Origin: Hydractinia symbiolongicarpus
Lineage: Eukaryota; Cnidaria; Hydrozoa; Anthoathecata; Hydractiniidae
Reading direction: 5' to 3'
NCBI RefSeq assembly: GCF_029227915.1
Contig: NC_079885.1
Location: forward strand, 10,469,001 to 10,533,000
DNA length: 64,000 nt
Below are positions 22,237 to 33,662 of the stretch, piece by piece. The position numbers and the translations under genes were made by a program. Within the stretch, counting starts at the first letter, position 1. Each line of letters begins with the position of its first letter. The notes under the pieces are model-generated. The model did not search any database and had not been told where the DNA came from. It saw nothing but the letters and a program-made list of their open reading frames with translations.

Positions 22237-22450
22237 ATCTTTCACTGAAGGTATGTCTTGTAGTTAATATGGTTAAGAGTGGGATATTGACATCACAGGA
22301 TCCTTTTATGTATCGAGAAAATGGTTAGTCCCCTGTACTTGATGAGCAAAACTACTGCACTATACCAATATGAACCCTATGTGGTCAACAGGAAATATGT
22401 CCAAGGGTAACGTCTTAGAATAATCCAAAGTACCCGATCGTTAAAATTTC
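22237..22450 (+). pseudogene. HNH endonuclease relic, plus strand, right end of unit I
   Basis: FTEGMS then YG.EWDIDI.GSF at about 22,241-22,310, and HYTNMNPMWSTGNMSKGN at about 22,360-22,411, are the two conserved blocks of the same HNH family as the minus-strand relic at 690-1,260. This copy keeps the ID of WHIDH and the NP.W..N..KGN block better, but has stops and a frame change between them. It directly abuts the divergent Helitron Rep relic. Confidence 0.6.
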
Positions 22451-22565
22451 AATGAATGACAATGTACGTAATTATGGCTATCATGTCCACGCTGATTCTG
22501 CTCACGCATCTTGTTTCAGGTTTTGTGATATTGTTGTGCTATAATAAATACTGCAAGGCTATAAT

Positions 22566-23090
22566 TAGCATAAGTTAACCCACCCTTCTACAACTAGAAA
22601 TTAAAAAAAAGGTTGCGAAGCATTAAGCAAGTTGCAAGCAAAATTGAAACCAGCCAATAGTTGTCCCTAGTGCTTCTTGTTTCTCTTTGATACAATACGG
22701 CGAGGTGCTAACATCTTCATGCTGCTGATATATGGGAATGCCACAAAACTGATATCATAGACGTAGAAACAATTCTGGGGACGAGGTTGTGAATAAAATC
22801 ACCGCGGAACAACAAAATTTCGTTGCGCTAAAGTAGTGATTTTTTGGCGAAAATTCAACATGCGCGGAATATTTCTTTTCAGAAGGTGCGAGAAAATTAG
22901 ATCGCGCGAAACTAAACAAAAACGGTTACTGAGAAATTTATTTCCATATTGTCAGTATTGGTAACGTAAATTCAAAATTGATGAAGCTGTTAGCGTCAAT
23001 AATTCATGCAAAGTTATACTTTATAAAGTTAAAACCCTTATTCTAAAGGATATGCAATACATTGAGTTGTACAACCCGTAGTGTGCGAAA
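22566..23090. other. Start of unit-specific DNA, no gene seen
   Basis: Similarity to the HNH relic flank ends near 22,565. The stretch after it has no notable frame, repeat or domain. Confidence 0.5.
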
Positions 23091-23402
23091 ATGTCACGAA
23101 TTAAAGGGATGCGCGTCGTAAGGTCGCCATATCAACCGGAAGTTAATACTCGTGTCGAAGGTAATGTTATAGAGATTTTCGCGTTAACGATTTCGGAGAT
23201 GAGAAGACGAACGAAGCAGCTTGTGGTGTTCCTTTCATGTAAAAATACCGGCACTAGTTATGAAAATCAATTTCTTGAAGCCACGGAATCTGTTGCAATG
23301 AATTTAAAAAACTTACGGGAAACAATAAAAACAAACAATCTACAGAAACGAAAACAATTTATTAACTTTATCAAGATTTATAGAACAGCTTCACATTTTT
23401 GA
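23091..23402 (+). CDS. Hypothetical 103-residue frame
   Basis: ATG at 23,091 opens MSRIKGMRVVRSPYQPEVNT and runs to TGA at 23,402. The composition is charged and natural-looking in the first 80 residues (VEGNVIEIFALTISEMRRRT, LEATESVAMNLKNLRETI) and less so at the end. I recognise no family. There is no second copy in the window. It could be a single exon of a larger gene or a transposon fragment. Confidence 0.3.
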   Translation: MSRIKGMRVVRSPYQPEVNTRVEGNVIEIFALTISEMRRRTKQLVVFLSCKNTGTSYENQFLEATESVAMNLKNLRETIKTNNLQKRKQFINFIKIYRTASHF

Positions 23403-23708
23403 CAAAAAAACAATTACAACGCAGTTTGAGATTTCGCTTTCTTCTTTTTATCTCACATATTGAAAGATAACATCTCTCACCCAATTGTACACAGTCTAAA
23501 AGGAAAAAGAAAATTTTTTTGTAGTAAAGTTTCTAAATACATTAAAATCCAGTGCCTTTGAGGGGCAATACTTAGAGTTAACCTTCTAAACTGCAAATAT
23601 ATATCATTTGTTGGGACAGAGTTCTCAAAAGGTGTTTATTAGATACAATATGCTTGATATTATAAATGAAGTCATGCACCTCTGTTTACTTTCAGGGTTG
23701 TCTTCTTT

Positions 23709-23860
23709 TGGGGATTGGTAGTTCAGTTGGCAGAGTGTTTACTGCATATTCATATGGGTTTAATCCCACATAACAGTTGCGGTTTGTTGAACAGAAATTT
23801 AAAATTTAAATCTAGAACTGCCTTTGTTGTCCTGGAAAAAAATTGACAGGGTAAATTTAT
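23709..23860 (+). mobile_element. tRNA-derived SINE-like head
   Basis: GGTAGTTCAGTTGGCAGAG at 23,717-23,735 matches the Pol III A box of a tRNA D-arm. GGGTTTAATCCCA at about 23,757-23,769 resembles a B box (T-arm). The spacing is short and no acceptor stem closes, so it is not a functional tRNA. The following AT-rich body containing TTGTCCTGG is typical of SINE tails. No second copy is seen in the window to confirm the end. Confidence 0.5.
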
Positions 23861-24951
23861 TAGAATTAATAAGGCTAACCACATAAAATATAGATCACCA
23901 CTTTTTTAGGCCAAGACAACAAAATTGAAAGCACTGCTTTTTATTTGGAAAGCACAAATTGTATAAATTTAAAATTTTGCTTAAGCTTGCCCTCATACTT
24001 ATGGCTTTTCTGACCAGTTGACAAATTCATAACAATCAAATCCTTATTTTTCCTTTTAGCCAGGTGAACATAAATATAAATATATGATATTAAAGTCATT
24101 TAGGCGCCAAATAAAAGATTGCTTAGTCCATCAGTGAGTAAAAACTAAAAAATTAGGCAATTTTAGTAATCCTTAAATGAAAAGTTCCAACCATACCAAC
24201 AAAGGTGCTGGCAGTTTCCGAATCTGGTCAAATCTTTCTAAAAGTGTTTTTTTTAAGGATTTGATTGACGCAAGGTCAAGAGAAATTAAATCACAGTTTT
24301 CAGTCCTAGACGTAATCAAAAACACATGCAGAAAAATGTCATTATATATATATATATTATATGTTATTTTTTCAACCAACATTTATCAAATCAGGCAGGG
24401 GAAACTATACATGTCTTGCATAATCCTTAAATTAAGGTGCAACACAAAATTTTTCATAAGACTAACACAAATACAAAAATATGTCCTTAACTTCATCCTG
24501 GGACTTAATTCACTTCTTTGGTAAGGCAAACCAGGTCAAGCGTATTTTGCAATCACACCATTTTGAAAACTATGCCGAAAGACGTCTTTCATTATAAAAT
24601 AGCACGATCGGATAAAAAGAGGATAAAAGAAAATTCTGTGTTTAATGAAGAAAATGATTGTCAAATGGCTTATAGTATATATAAAAGTAAAATGAAAATT
24701 TTTACATTAATTTTCTATAATTTAAAAAAAACAAAATTTTCAAATGCATGTTTGCAGTGGACAAGAAACTGTAATTTAATTTTCCTTGGACTAATATTAC
24801 GAGAAAAGTGTCAAACAGTTCTGAAAACGCACACAAATTTTAAAGGACAGGTGCGGCTTTGGCTTCCTTGGAGCTCTGTTAAAATTAGAGTTTCGCACAT
24901 CGCAGGAACCTGAGGCTACCATATTATTTTCTGGTAAAGAATTATTTCTAG
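23861..24951. other. AT-rich DNA without supported gene
   Basis: It contains a TA microsatellite (about 24,345-24,360) and two chance frames at 24,177-24,913 lacking any recognisable domain or coding-like composition. Confidence 0.5.
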
Positions 24952-25311
24952 CTAGTCGATAAGGCCCGTGGAGAGATCCACTTAGGCAGATGTGTATGGT
25001 ACACCAAAGTCACATTAATACAGTTATCTTAAGATAACAAATGTTATCTTAAGATAACTCTATTAATGTAACTTTGGAATGCGTGCATATTCACATTAAT
25101 GTCCTGAATGTAAGATAATTCGAGTAATCTATAATATTTTTTCCCTCGCTTAAAATTTTTTTTCTGGCTGCCTTGAAATAGTTTTTTGTTCGCCTCCCCT
25201 TTAATAACAAATACTCGAACATACATCAAATATTGTTAGACGAGATATTTTCCTATAAGTAATGGAAAAAAGTATAATTTTGACTAAGAAATATTAATAA
25301 ATTATTATAGA
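24952..25311 (-). mobile_element. 360-bp non-autonomous Helitron, minus strand
   Basis: Read on minus it starts TCTATAATAATTTATT (at 25,311) and ends with hairpin GTGGATCTCTCCACGGG, then CCTTATCGACTAG at 24,952. These are the same 3' end and a similar 5' end to the tandem-array elements, but here the element stands alone, in opposite orientation and with a different interior that includes a long inverted repeat. Confidence 0.6.
25004..25077. repeat. Near-perfect inverted repeat with nested palindromes
   Basis: CCAAAGTCACATTAATACA is followed by the palindrome GTTATCTTAAGATAAC (25,023-25,038), AAAT, the same palindrome again (25,043-25,058), and then the complement ending TATTAATGTAACTTTGG. 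The whole folds into a stem of about 35 bp, and each 16-bp palindrome is also self-complementary. Confidence 0.85.
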
Positions 25312-25735
25312 GTACACAATGAAAAGGAAAACAAAGGGCCGAAAGAGAAGAAAACAAAAAGTAAAAAAGCATGATTTACAGCAAGACTAAGTAATGTAAG
25401 TATTCAAACATTTAATTGAAGTTACTAATGACGATTCGAAAACGTTATGTAACAACGTAAATTCGATTTTGTTCTAAATATTTCTGTCGGTGTGAATAAA
25501 AATATTCCAGAGGGGTACAACTACATTCCATCAATGCAACAAATGAACATTAGCTGCTGGATGATTTCCATTCATTTCAAAGAATCTTTTGAGTTTTATT
25601 TAAGGTATATATATCCTTATCTGGTTAAAATGATGGATGAACTGAACAATTAACTACCTAGAGGACATAAATTAATGCTGATATAAAAAAATGCGTCAAT
25701 AATATTTGCAATGTAGTTTGCGTATTAGACCAAAA

Positions 25736-25848
25736 GCAAAATTAAATGTCGCAAATTTAAATGTCGCAAAATTAAATGTCCCAAAATTAAATGTCGCAAA
25801 ATTAAATGTCGCAAAATTAAGTGTCGCAAAATTAAATGTCGCAAAAGA
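25736..25848 (+). repeat. 15-bp tandem repeat
   Basis: About seven copies of GCAAAATTAAATGTC in succession, with single-base variants (CCC for CGC, AAGTGTC). No gene is associated; it looks like an ordinary minisatellite. Confidence 0.85.
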
Positions 25849-26157
25849 TCAGGTGGGTACCTAAATCGCAAACATTAATGTCGGAAAATGTTGGGATCCC
25901 GACAAAAAATTAGATAGTCATAGCGGAAGAAACATATTTGAAATATTAGATGACAGGTCGAATTTCTCAAAACCGTGAAAACAATAAACATGTCCATATA
26001 ATTCCACACATTTATGTCGCAAAATTTATTCTTTTTTAACATTTATGACACATTCTTTTATACAAGCATTTAAGTGCTTTAAAAAGCAATAATCGGGAAA
26101 AAGGAAATTTAAAAAAAAAAATAAAAAAAATAAATAAAAAAAAAAGTAAAAAATTGT

Positions 26158-27102
26158 TCAGTTGCATCCACATTATAAGTATCTTGGTACTGTTTTGGAT
26201 CCATCTTTGAACATGAACGAAAACTTCAACACGATTTACAAAAGAGCTTCGAACAAGCTACGTTTGTTAAGTTCACTCAAAATGGGTCTTACTGCGGATG
26301 CTGTTAGAAAGATCTACACAGCTATTATTTTACCAGGATTATCCTATTGCAGTAACGTTCAGCTCAAATTCAGTGATACTCAAATAAAAAGACTCGAATC
26401 CATTGACAATCGTGCTAGAATTCTGACTCAACAAAATGTTCCTGAGATCAGAAAAGAAATTGAAAAACGAGCTGTGCTGTTTGTTAAAAAATGTTTGGAT
26501 GGTAATGTCTGTGATAACTTTCAAGACTACTTCACTGTGAAGCGTCATCAAAGAACAACAAGAAACAACGGTTTTCTTTTATTTATACCTAAAGTGAAAT
26601 TAGAATTTGCAAAGGGAAGCTTCTTTTCAATGGGTGTGAGTTTATTCAACTCTTTACCCATTGGAATTAGGCAATGTGAAATTTTTGAGGAATTTAAAGC
26701 TTTGTGTCAAGCACATTTTGTTTGATAAGTGTATTTGTGAGTGTATTTGTGAGTGTGTTTTCCATACAGCCTGGTTTAGCTTTTGACACAATCTTTTTGA
26801 GTTTTGTGTTAACATTCTTTTTCAACTGAGGACTCTATAGTGCACCGTTTTGTGACAGTTTCTTAGTTTGTTTCCCTGTTTTTCTCGATATAGTCTTTCT
26901 CTCTTTTTATCTCTCATTTTATTCCGTACAAATATACATAATCTTCACATTACATATTTACTTTTTATCTATTGTATATAACCATTTTAAATGAATATTA
27001 ATATTTTTAACATTTTATTTTCAGGACGCATATTTATAACAGTGTTTTATATACTGACATGCAAATCCTGTATAAACATTCGTTAAATAAATAAATAAAT
27101 TA
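26158..27102 (+). mobile_element. 5'-truncated LINE (CR1/Jockey-like), 3' end
   Basis: The frame 26,162-26,725 encodes the region after the reverse-transcriptase active site. YKYLGTVLDPSLN is the typical thumb-side block of CR1/Jockey-type LINEs, followed by the basic C-terminal part ending SLFNSLPIGIRQCEIFEEF. The element ends in TAAATAAATAAATAAATTAA at 27,083-27,102, a short-repeat tail usual for CR1/L2 clades. The catalytic FADD region and everything upstream are missing. An A-rich stretch lies at 26,108-26,155 just before it. Confidence 0.8.
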
Positions 27103-27269
27103 AGGGCCGTCGACAAAATATTTCTGTCACGAAAAAACGGACTTTGTTCATTTAGGTCCAGACTCCCCCCCCCATATGTCAAAATGTACCACTAAAAAAT
27201 ATTCATAGAACACTTTTTATTGAAACATTTTATCGCTGGCGGGTGGTTTTTCGCTCAATCCTTCACTAC

Positions 27270-27560
27270 TACCATACAGGGTGCAACATTGAGGACATAA
27301 ACGTCGAAAAGCTAGTGTTAGACGACCCCATCTTAGCAAACAATGGAAAAACCACGAAATATGCGACTGGATATCTTACCCAGAACAAAAATCACCACTA
27401 TTAATAAAGACACCCATAAACATATTCTCTCATTGAGTCTTGGAGTATAACAAGGGTTCCTCGTTAACCCTGTCTTTTGATTTGGAAAATTCCGTAGAGT
27501 GATTGATAAGGTATATGGTGATATGGAAAAAGGTGGAAAAGCTAACTTTTAACAGCTTCG
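27270..27560 (+). pseudogene. Relic of unknown coding sequence, possibly from a large DNA element
   Basis: GCNIEDINVEKLVLDDPILA and NGKTTKYATGYLTQNKN read on plus from about 27,289. A shifted frame then gives PLLIKTPINIFSH and, past a stop, SSLTLSFDLENS. Composition and continuity look like a real protein with two or three lesions. The layout recalls beta-rich proteins of large DNA viruses and Maverick-type elements, but this is a weak resemblance from memory. It is far too broken to be active. Confidence 0.25.
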
Positions 27561-28439
27561 ATTCTGAATTAGTTAAAAATGTCTGAGAAGCTTGAGCAAT
27601 GGAAAGACATTATACGTACCAATTCACAAGAAGGAGGTGCCACATAATCTTTGCCAGTGCAGCGCGATCCTTTTTGACAGAACGTTTAACAACGACTGAG
27701 TAATGGACTAACCTTACACAATACTTAAAGCTGATGGAACTGGAAATACCTTCTCCTCAGTTAATATATTGTATGGTAGCTTTCACACCCTAAAACATTT
27801 TAATAAATCAGCAAAGGCATAAGTATTGTCAAGAAGGCTGTTATTGACATCTTACTAGGCCGACCAGGGCAGGTAAAACAAGAGCTAGCCATATCCGGTC
27901 GGTATAAAAAGCATAGCCTGTGATTATTAACGTAGTCATATACTGCTCTCCTTAAAAACCTTTCAGAAGAAGCAACTATTTCTGTGGTGTCCTTACCAGA
28001 CGCTGGACATTAAGCTTATTTATGAAGAAACATATATGACTGAGTAACGGCAGAATGTCAAGCCCCAGCTCAACAAAACAAAAAGTACATGCTTGTTTGT
28101 GAAACTTGAACATCCGAGAAGTGATAGTATTCTAGAGTGAGGCTATAATGGCTGGTATGCTCAGAGAGATTTTTGGGGATAAAAAAAGTTAAAAATGTGG
28201 CAATACCCGCAATTTTTCCAGCCACCAGATCCGAATTGGTAGGGGGCCATCCTATGTCACCCCCCCTTCCTTGGATGGGACAAAAATTATTTGTTAATTT
28301 AGATGTCGCTTGAAGATAACACATTGCTTTAAAACATCAAAGGCTGTAGAGCTTATACAATAGCTAGTAAGGAAAACTGTAGAAAAACTGTAGGATAAGG
28401 TTAAGACATTCGTGAGCTAAACGATGATCGGTAGCCACT

Positions 28440-28800
28440 AAAGAAAAAGACGGAGCCTTTGCGGTCCTTTGGGATGAACTCGATGGTAGAGATGGCCCAC
28501 GTCTGCGCTAGGAAATTGAACAACTGTATCCGCACCACGTACCCCACCGAGTTCTTATCTATACAGTGGTATGTCTAGTGGATAACAACAATCCTCACAA
28601 GCACAAAAGAGGCGAGAGACACAATCACGACATGGTCAAATGTCGGCGGAAAGAACTCACGAAGAGACTAAATGCCCTAAGAGCGTGGTACCCCTATATT
28701 ATAGTAAGAGAACTAGAATGTGACGATACTTTGACCGCAACCACTCAACACTACCTGATGAAGATACGCGTAAGCGTTTCGAAGAGATGTTTAACATCAA
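28440..28800 (+). pseudogene. Possible nuclease-domain relic of a PolB-type element
   Basis: The open frame from 28,566 contains HNHDMVKCRRKELTKRL and WYPYIIVRELECD. These resemble the R..T......L...GY.V...WE(C/D) block of the endonuclease-like region found near protein-primed DNA polymerase in Maverick-type elements and relatives. Preceding residues do not align convincingly. Together with the relic at 27,270 it hints at a decayed large element between 27.2 and 28.9 kb. A chance resemblance remains quite possible. Confidence 0.25.
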
Positions 28801-29765
28801 TATGGCATGAGACGGCAAACGCCACTTTTGCTAATTTGTAAGTCTGATGCCTTACAAAGGCAATAGCATTCGATGAACCTCGTCACTGTTGCACTTATTT
28901 TTGAGGTATCTTTACATCCTCTGGAACAATTCTTCAATGACAAAACTACACCAAAATCAGGCTCCACAGGGTAGTATAGGACACATTTGATAAGTTCTAT
29001 GATAATACGATCCAGTCATACATTTTCTCACTACAAAAGGCAATTTAATTGTTTATTGCCGAATCCAATGATGTTTTGGTTGATGCCTGGATTTGCGCTG
29101 CCTGTAATTGCACAATAGCTTTATATTTCCCTCATTTTTCAACGTCATCATGTCCTGATAGTCTACCGAAAATAAAGTTAAAGCAGAAGAAAGCTTATGC
29201 ATTGAAGGCTGTTCCTTTATTCTGGTAGCATGCATGTGTTTGTTTAAAACCCTGTATCGCTACATGCGCTTTGTTTGTTCTAAATTCTAATTTTGGTATC
29301 AGGGACGTTTATGCAATTCTTGTTTTATTGTGTAATCATCGAACAAGATGACACCTGTCGTATCCACTGGCCAATTTAAGTGCCTTTTTTGCTCCTCCCT
29401 TTGCACGCAGTAAAAATGGATAAATTGTCAGGTGTGTCACATCGCAGAGCCGAGATTTCGGTAGGTTTTGTGTTCGCCCCGGACTGATCTCTGCTCTTTG
29501 AGCCTTCGGTCTCTGAGGATCGCGCAAACTTATACCATACGTCAGGGCCAATCGCAGGTAGGGCTAAAGCTTCCGCTCCTCAAAGATATACAGCTCTGGA
29601 TTGTGAAGTAATGTGTACAGTAGAGGCTGTGACTGAAGACTTTACAGTGTTGATGTTCTGCTTAAGATCTTCGTCCTTCTTCTTTTTTGGTGCCGCTAAC
29701 TTGTGACCTTGGGCTACTCCCTCTGGACGATTATTATACGCTCTTTTTTCTCGCGCATTTATTTT
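28801..29765. other. Unit-specific DNA without assigned gene
   Basis: It contains short frames on minus (29,551-29,336 and others). One minus reading near 29,740-29,600 gives NNRPEGVAQGHKLAAPKKKK, which looks protein-like but is short. I see no domain, splice structure or repeat that would support a gene. Confidence 0.4.
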
Positions 29766-29948
29766 CTAGACGAAACCCTCTAAAAATTCTTGCTAGCCTT
29801 ACAGGGTTCATATATTTGCTCGTTGCCGTTAGAAAACTAATTTATTAAATCAATGTGATAATGCTCATCTGAGAGTTGGCGAAAGCTCGCTTGCAAAAAA
29901 ATAAAATATATGAATTGTGGAGTTTTCATTTTATTTAACATCAATCAT

Positions 29949-30281
29949 TTAGATAGCTTCAGCAGACAATTCCCCATCTTCTTGTTCTTTCTCTGGCTCT
30001 TTAGGATTTTGTTTATATACATGGACAATCTTGCATGATTGAACGTATGTCCTAGCAGCATCGCGCGTGCAAAAGTGCAGTAGACAAGACCCCTAAGTAT
30101 GCCATTAAATCCTTAACGAATGGGTCTTGTTAAAAATCTTGCTTCAGGGCATCCACACCGTCGAGTTGAACAAAATTGTTCACATTCATTTTGAGTAGAG
30201 CTTATCGACGGATGCCTCTTTAGAACTCATTGCTTCTACAGGAGTATCGACTACATCAAAGACTTGTGCGGGTTCACTCAT
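29949..30281 (-). pseudogene. Decayed coding relic of unknown family, unit II
   Basis: This is the same relic as in the other units, here complete. The 31-residue frame starts at 30,281 and the basic/acidic tail ends GELSAEAI with TAA at 29,949-29,951, followed by AATAAA on the minus strand. Relative to unit I the tail has substitutions such as Ala to Val and Lys to Glu, while the first 31 codons are unchanged. Confidence 0.35.
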
Positions 30282-30719
30282 GTTTATTGTAACCTTTCGG
30301 TATTTAATAAAGCACCATTAATATCTATTGGCGCTAGAAATCATCAGAGAATTCTTTCAACACAAATTTTATATATGTAGATACTTCTTACTGATCAAAC
30401 TAACTTTTACAATAATAAGACAATTATATACAAAATTATTACAATAAGTTAATAAAGGGTTTTCATGTCTAGTGAGGTCTTCTTAACAAATGAGTGATTA
30501 AGGGTTTCCGCGCAGCGTGTTCTCCTCCGCCTTGCTGCCGTAAATGTATAGCAACTTTCGACGCGTCTCTTTGCGTACATTGTGTGTTGCCGAAGCAACA
30601 ATGTCACAAAACCTAAAGCAAGAATGCGTGAGCAAAATCCGCGTGTACATAATCGTCAGGACTACGTGCATTGTCATTTAATAGAAGTTTATTGATGTAA
30701 CACATTTGATTATTCTGAA

Positions 30720-31260
30720 ACGTAAAGGTTACCCTCGGACATGTTTTTGTTGCTCACATAGGGTTGGTATTGGTATAGTGTAGTCGTTTGACTACTTCCT
30801 CAAGTGATGAAGATGCACCATTTTCTCGATACAAGTGATGACAATGTGCCACTCTTTGCCATAATTAATCCAAGACATACCTTCAGTGAACTGTGCTTCA
30901 ATGCGCTCTTGTAGCGTCTTTGTATTGCAGCCTAGATACTCTTGAGAATTTAGTTTCTTGTCATGCCTAATGGCCTGGTATGACCTAACACGAACGCCAT
31001 GCGCAAGGTGTTTTATAGGATTACAAATAGGGCACTAATATTTTATCTTACCACAAGGACAAAAACTACTTCTTTCATGCTCAGCCCTAAATAAAGTTTC
31101 TCGCAGGAGAAAAAAGCACAACCGCTATGCTCCCTGCAGGTATTTTTCTACTTACCGCAAGGACACAGTTAACCGCCACTATGGTCCTACACCTACATTG
31201 TCTACAGGGCACTTCAGACGTTTCTCTCACGCTCTTTTAATTTCAAGACATTCAGCACAT
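30720..31260 (-). pseudogene. Zinc-ribbon plus HNH relic, unit II
   Basis: It corresponds to the relic at 690-1,260. The core reads GMSWINYGKEWHI followed by VIT rather than the usual DHI, and the stop replacing the second-block Trp is shared with unit I, so inactivation preceded the duplication. The region upstream of the core keeps the C..EH...C..C-like pieces. Confidence 0.5.
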
Positions 31261-32854
31261 TGCCACTACTGCGTTTGCTCACCCTAAAATTACCTAGAGA
31301 GCATTGTCCTTCCATGTCCTTTTGTGATTGGCTACAGGTTAGAAACAAAACTTTGAACATCTATTTTCGAAACAAAACCCACGTATGGGAATCTCTCAAG
31401 AACTTTGATTTTTGTTGTTGTTGTTGTTGTTGTTTATGCGCAATTTTCCTCGAGAGGTTTTTTGATTCAACTTCGAGTATCCCACACAAAGCCTTTGGTT
31501 TTCCATATCCATGATAGTATAGTATTAGTATCAAGGTAAGAACTTCCAGGGGTCGTTCCTACGCAGACATTTGGCACAAATTTTTGACTGACATTTGGCA
31601 CAATTTTACCGGCATGGCACAAGTGGTAAAAGCTGGGACGAGACAGCTCGGCTCACAATACTAATGCACTCGTTCGCGCATAACATATATTACTACTGCT
31701 CCACCACGAATATAGTATACTTTAAAGTTAGTATATACTCTTTTAATGTTATCTCTTCTTACACAATTCTATATGCATGTCAAAATTTATACAAAAAATC
31801 TCACTTATTCAACGAGGTGTGCACATATTTGAACAGTTTGTTTGAATAGCAGAGTTTTGTACTGGTGGAGCAAATTTGATCTTGTATATACTGCGTCATT
31901 AATGATTTCTATTGCTTTATAATTGATTACTTGCGTCATAATTATGTTGAATTGCATATTTAAATGCTAAAAAATTCACACGGTTTCGTTTTTGTTCTTA
32001 AATTGCAAAGGGGTCCTGTGCAAATACCGTCCTCTAAAACTTTACGTTTGTTATGGAACGCTGGAAGGCCTCGCTTTATTTTTAAAAAAACTAAAAAAAA
32101 TTCATATTACCAATAACACGAAATTTTATTAAGGCGCGGCTCCTACTAAATCAAAATTGCCCAGAGTGATTGATCTGTAAGATTGTGCAGCAATTCTCAC
32201 TGTAGGAATAAACAGATTAGGATAATAAGCGTTGTAATTATAGAAAATTTGAGCTTATGTAAAATTAATTATTTGATGCAATGCAAAGGATGAGAATTGT
32301 AAATTGTTCATTTCAACTGTGGCAGTGTTGTGTACGGATCGAAAAATTGTGTAGTGTCTCTCAAAATATATCTACCTTTAGAAACAAATCACAATATGAT
32401 GCATAGAGCTTTATCTAAATGTTATTCCTTTGCACTTCGATCAAACATCAGGGTAAGGTTACGTTTTTATGAATCATTTAATGTAGTCATACTAAATCAT
32501 CTTCTCAAGTACTTCATAGATGATGGAAATTCATGGAAATAAAACCCACTCGATCCATCATCTTTGCAGCACTTGGGAAGCTAATGCCCAGCTTTACTTA
32601 CAGTACTATCACTTATCATATGGTTAAGTTCTTCTCGCACCGTGATTGGCTAATCTACACGAAATATTTGCTATATCGTATGCACCCATGTTTCGATGAC
32701 ATGGTCAAATCATACTTTTAATAAAAAGAACTCTCGATATTACGAAGCGCCTTAATATATTATCTCGATTAAATTAACAAACTGAATTATGTCACTCATT
32801 CTTAAGGATACTATAGTCCCTTTATTTGTACGTTCAAAAGCCATGTTTCCTTAA
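31261..32854. other. Unit II sequence without recognisable gene
   Basis: It is collinear with 1,261-2,834, including a TTG-repeat variant (31,412-31,434). Nothing codes convincingly. Confidence 0.6.
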
Positions 32855-33311
32855 TCTATATAATAATACGCCAGTTCCGTGTCTCTGTGACAGGCAAAGT
32901 GGATGTATTGTTTTTACTAAAGAAACAGCTGCGGTAACATGTCACTTTTGCTAAACTTTTTTTTTTATTCTGTCTTTTGTGTGCTTTTTCAAATTGATTC
33001 AAAAATTTTTGTTTAAAAAAGTCACGGTTAATTTATTTTATTGTTCTCATTAAAAACCTTTGTGTAAATGATGTAAACTTTATGACACAAAGGTCACGGG
33101 TAATTAATTTTTATCATTCCCTTAAGCACGTGTCTACTGTTAAACTGTTAAATGAAAAAGATATTGGTTTTATTTATTCCCGCTTGAATGGAATTAATAA
33201 CAAAACGTTTTGACGAAAAAAACAATGAATTTTATGGTTAATTTCGCTCACTATTTCGTTGTTTTTTTATTCGGTATCTATAGTGGATTTTTCCACGGGA
33301 CTAAATACTAG
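32855..33311 (+). mobile_element. Helitron-like element, unit II array, first
   Basis: The 5' end is TCTATATAATAATACGCC as in unit I element 1, and the 3' part is as in element 5 (hairpin GTGGATTTTTCCACGGG, ATACTAG). It is a recombinant of those two or the ancestral single element. At 457 bp it matches element 5 in length. Confidence 0.65.
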
Positions 33312-33490
33312 TCTCTTTAATAATAACCGTATTCCGTCTGTCTGTCTCTGCGCAGACCCCTCCGCTGAGTTAGAAAATCATGCTGCAGAAACACGAATAT
33401 CAAATGCGATATATTTTTTATCCACTTTGTTGCATTGGGTAAATATAATGGACGGGCGAACCTGTGGATTTTTCCACGGGCAACGACTAG
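33312..33490 (+). mobile_element. Helitron-like element, unit II array, second
   Basis: This is the 179-bp counterpart of 5,439-5,617, with 5' TCTCTTTAATAATAACCG and 3' CAACGACTAG. Its hairpin is CTGTGGATTTTTCCACGG, with one stem change relative to unit I. Confidence 0.65.
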
Positions 33491-33662
33491 TCTTTATAAT
33501 AATAGCCGTATTCCGTCTGTCTGTTTCTGCGCGGACCCCCCGCTAAGTTAGAAAATGATGTTACGGAAAATATCAAAGGCGATATATTTTTATCCACTTT
33601 GTTGCGACGGGTAAATATAAAGGACGGGAGAACCCGTGGATTTTTCCACGGGCAACGACTAG
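33491..33662 (+). mobile_element. Helitron-like element, unit II array, third
   Basis: This is the 172-bp counterpart of 5,618-5,789, starting TCTTTATAATAATAGCCG and ending CCGTGGATTTTTCCACGG and CAACGACTAG. Confidence 0.7.

Larger units (their letters stand above)
1..22565 (+). repeat. Segmental duplication unit I (left end cut by window)
   Basis: This stretch is collinear with 29,996-46,256 (unit II) and, with deletions, with 52,700-64,000 (unit III). Base 1 corresponds to about 29,996, so the first 230 bp of the unit lie outside the window. Matches are near-identical over kilobases in coding exons, introns and transposons alike, which indicates recent duplication. GATM exon 2 starts are 24,245 bp apart (I to II) and 17,613 bp apart (II to III). 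The shorter second spacing reflects the missing transposon, fewer Helitrons and other indels. Unit I keeps the longest Helitron array and the only GATM copy with all visible exons open. Confidence 0.9.

Noticed and set aside
23709-23785. Functional tRNA gene
   Set aside because: A and B boxes are present but spacing is short and no acceptor or anticodon stem closes; called a SINE head instead.
24177-24913. Two adjoining plus frames
   Set aside because: Low-complexity, Lys/Ile/Phe-rich translations without domain, repeated copy or splice support.
29336-29551. 71-codon minus frame starting MALTYGISLRDPQ
   Set aside because: Looks somewhat protein-like, but no family is recognised, it lacks supporting exons, and a parallel frame reads equally well.
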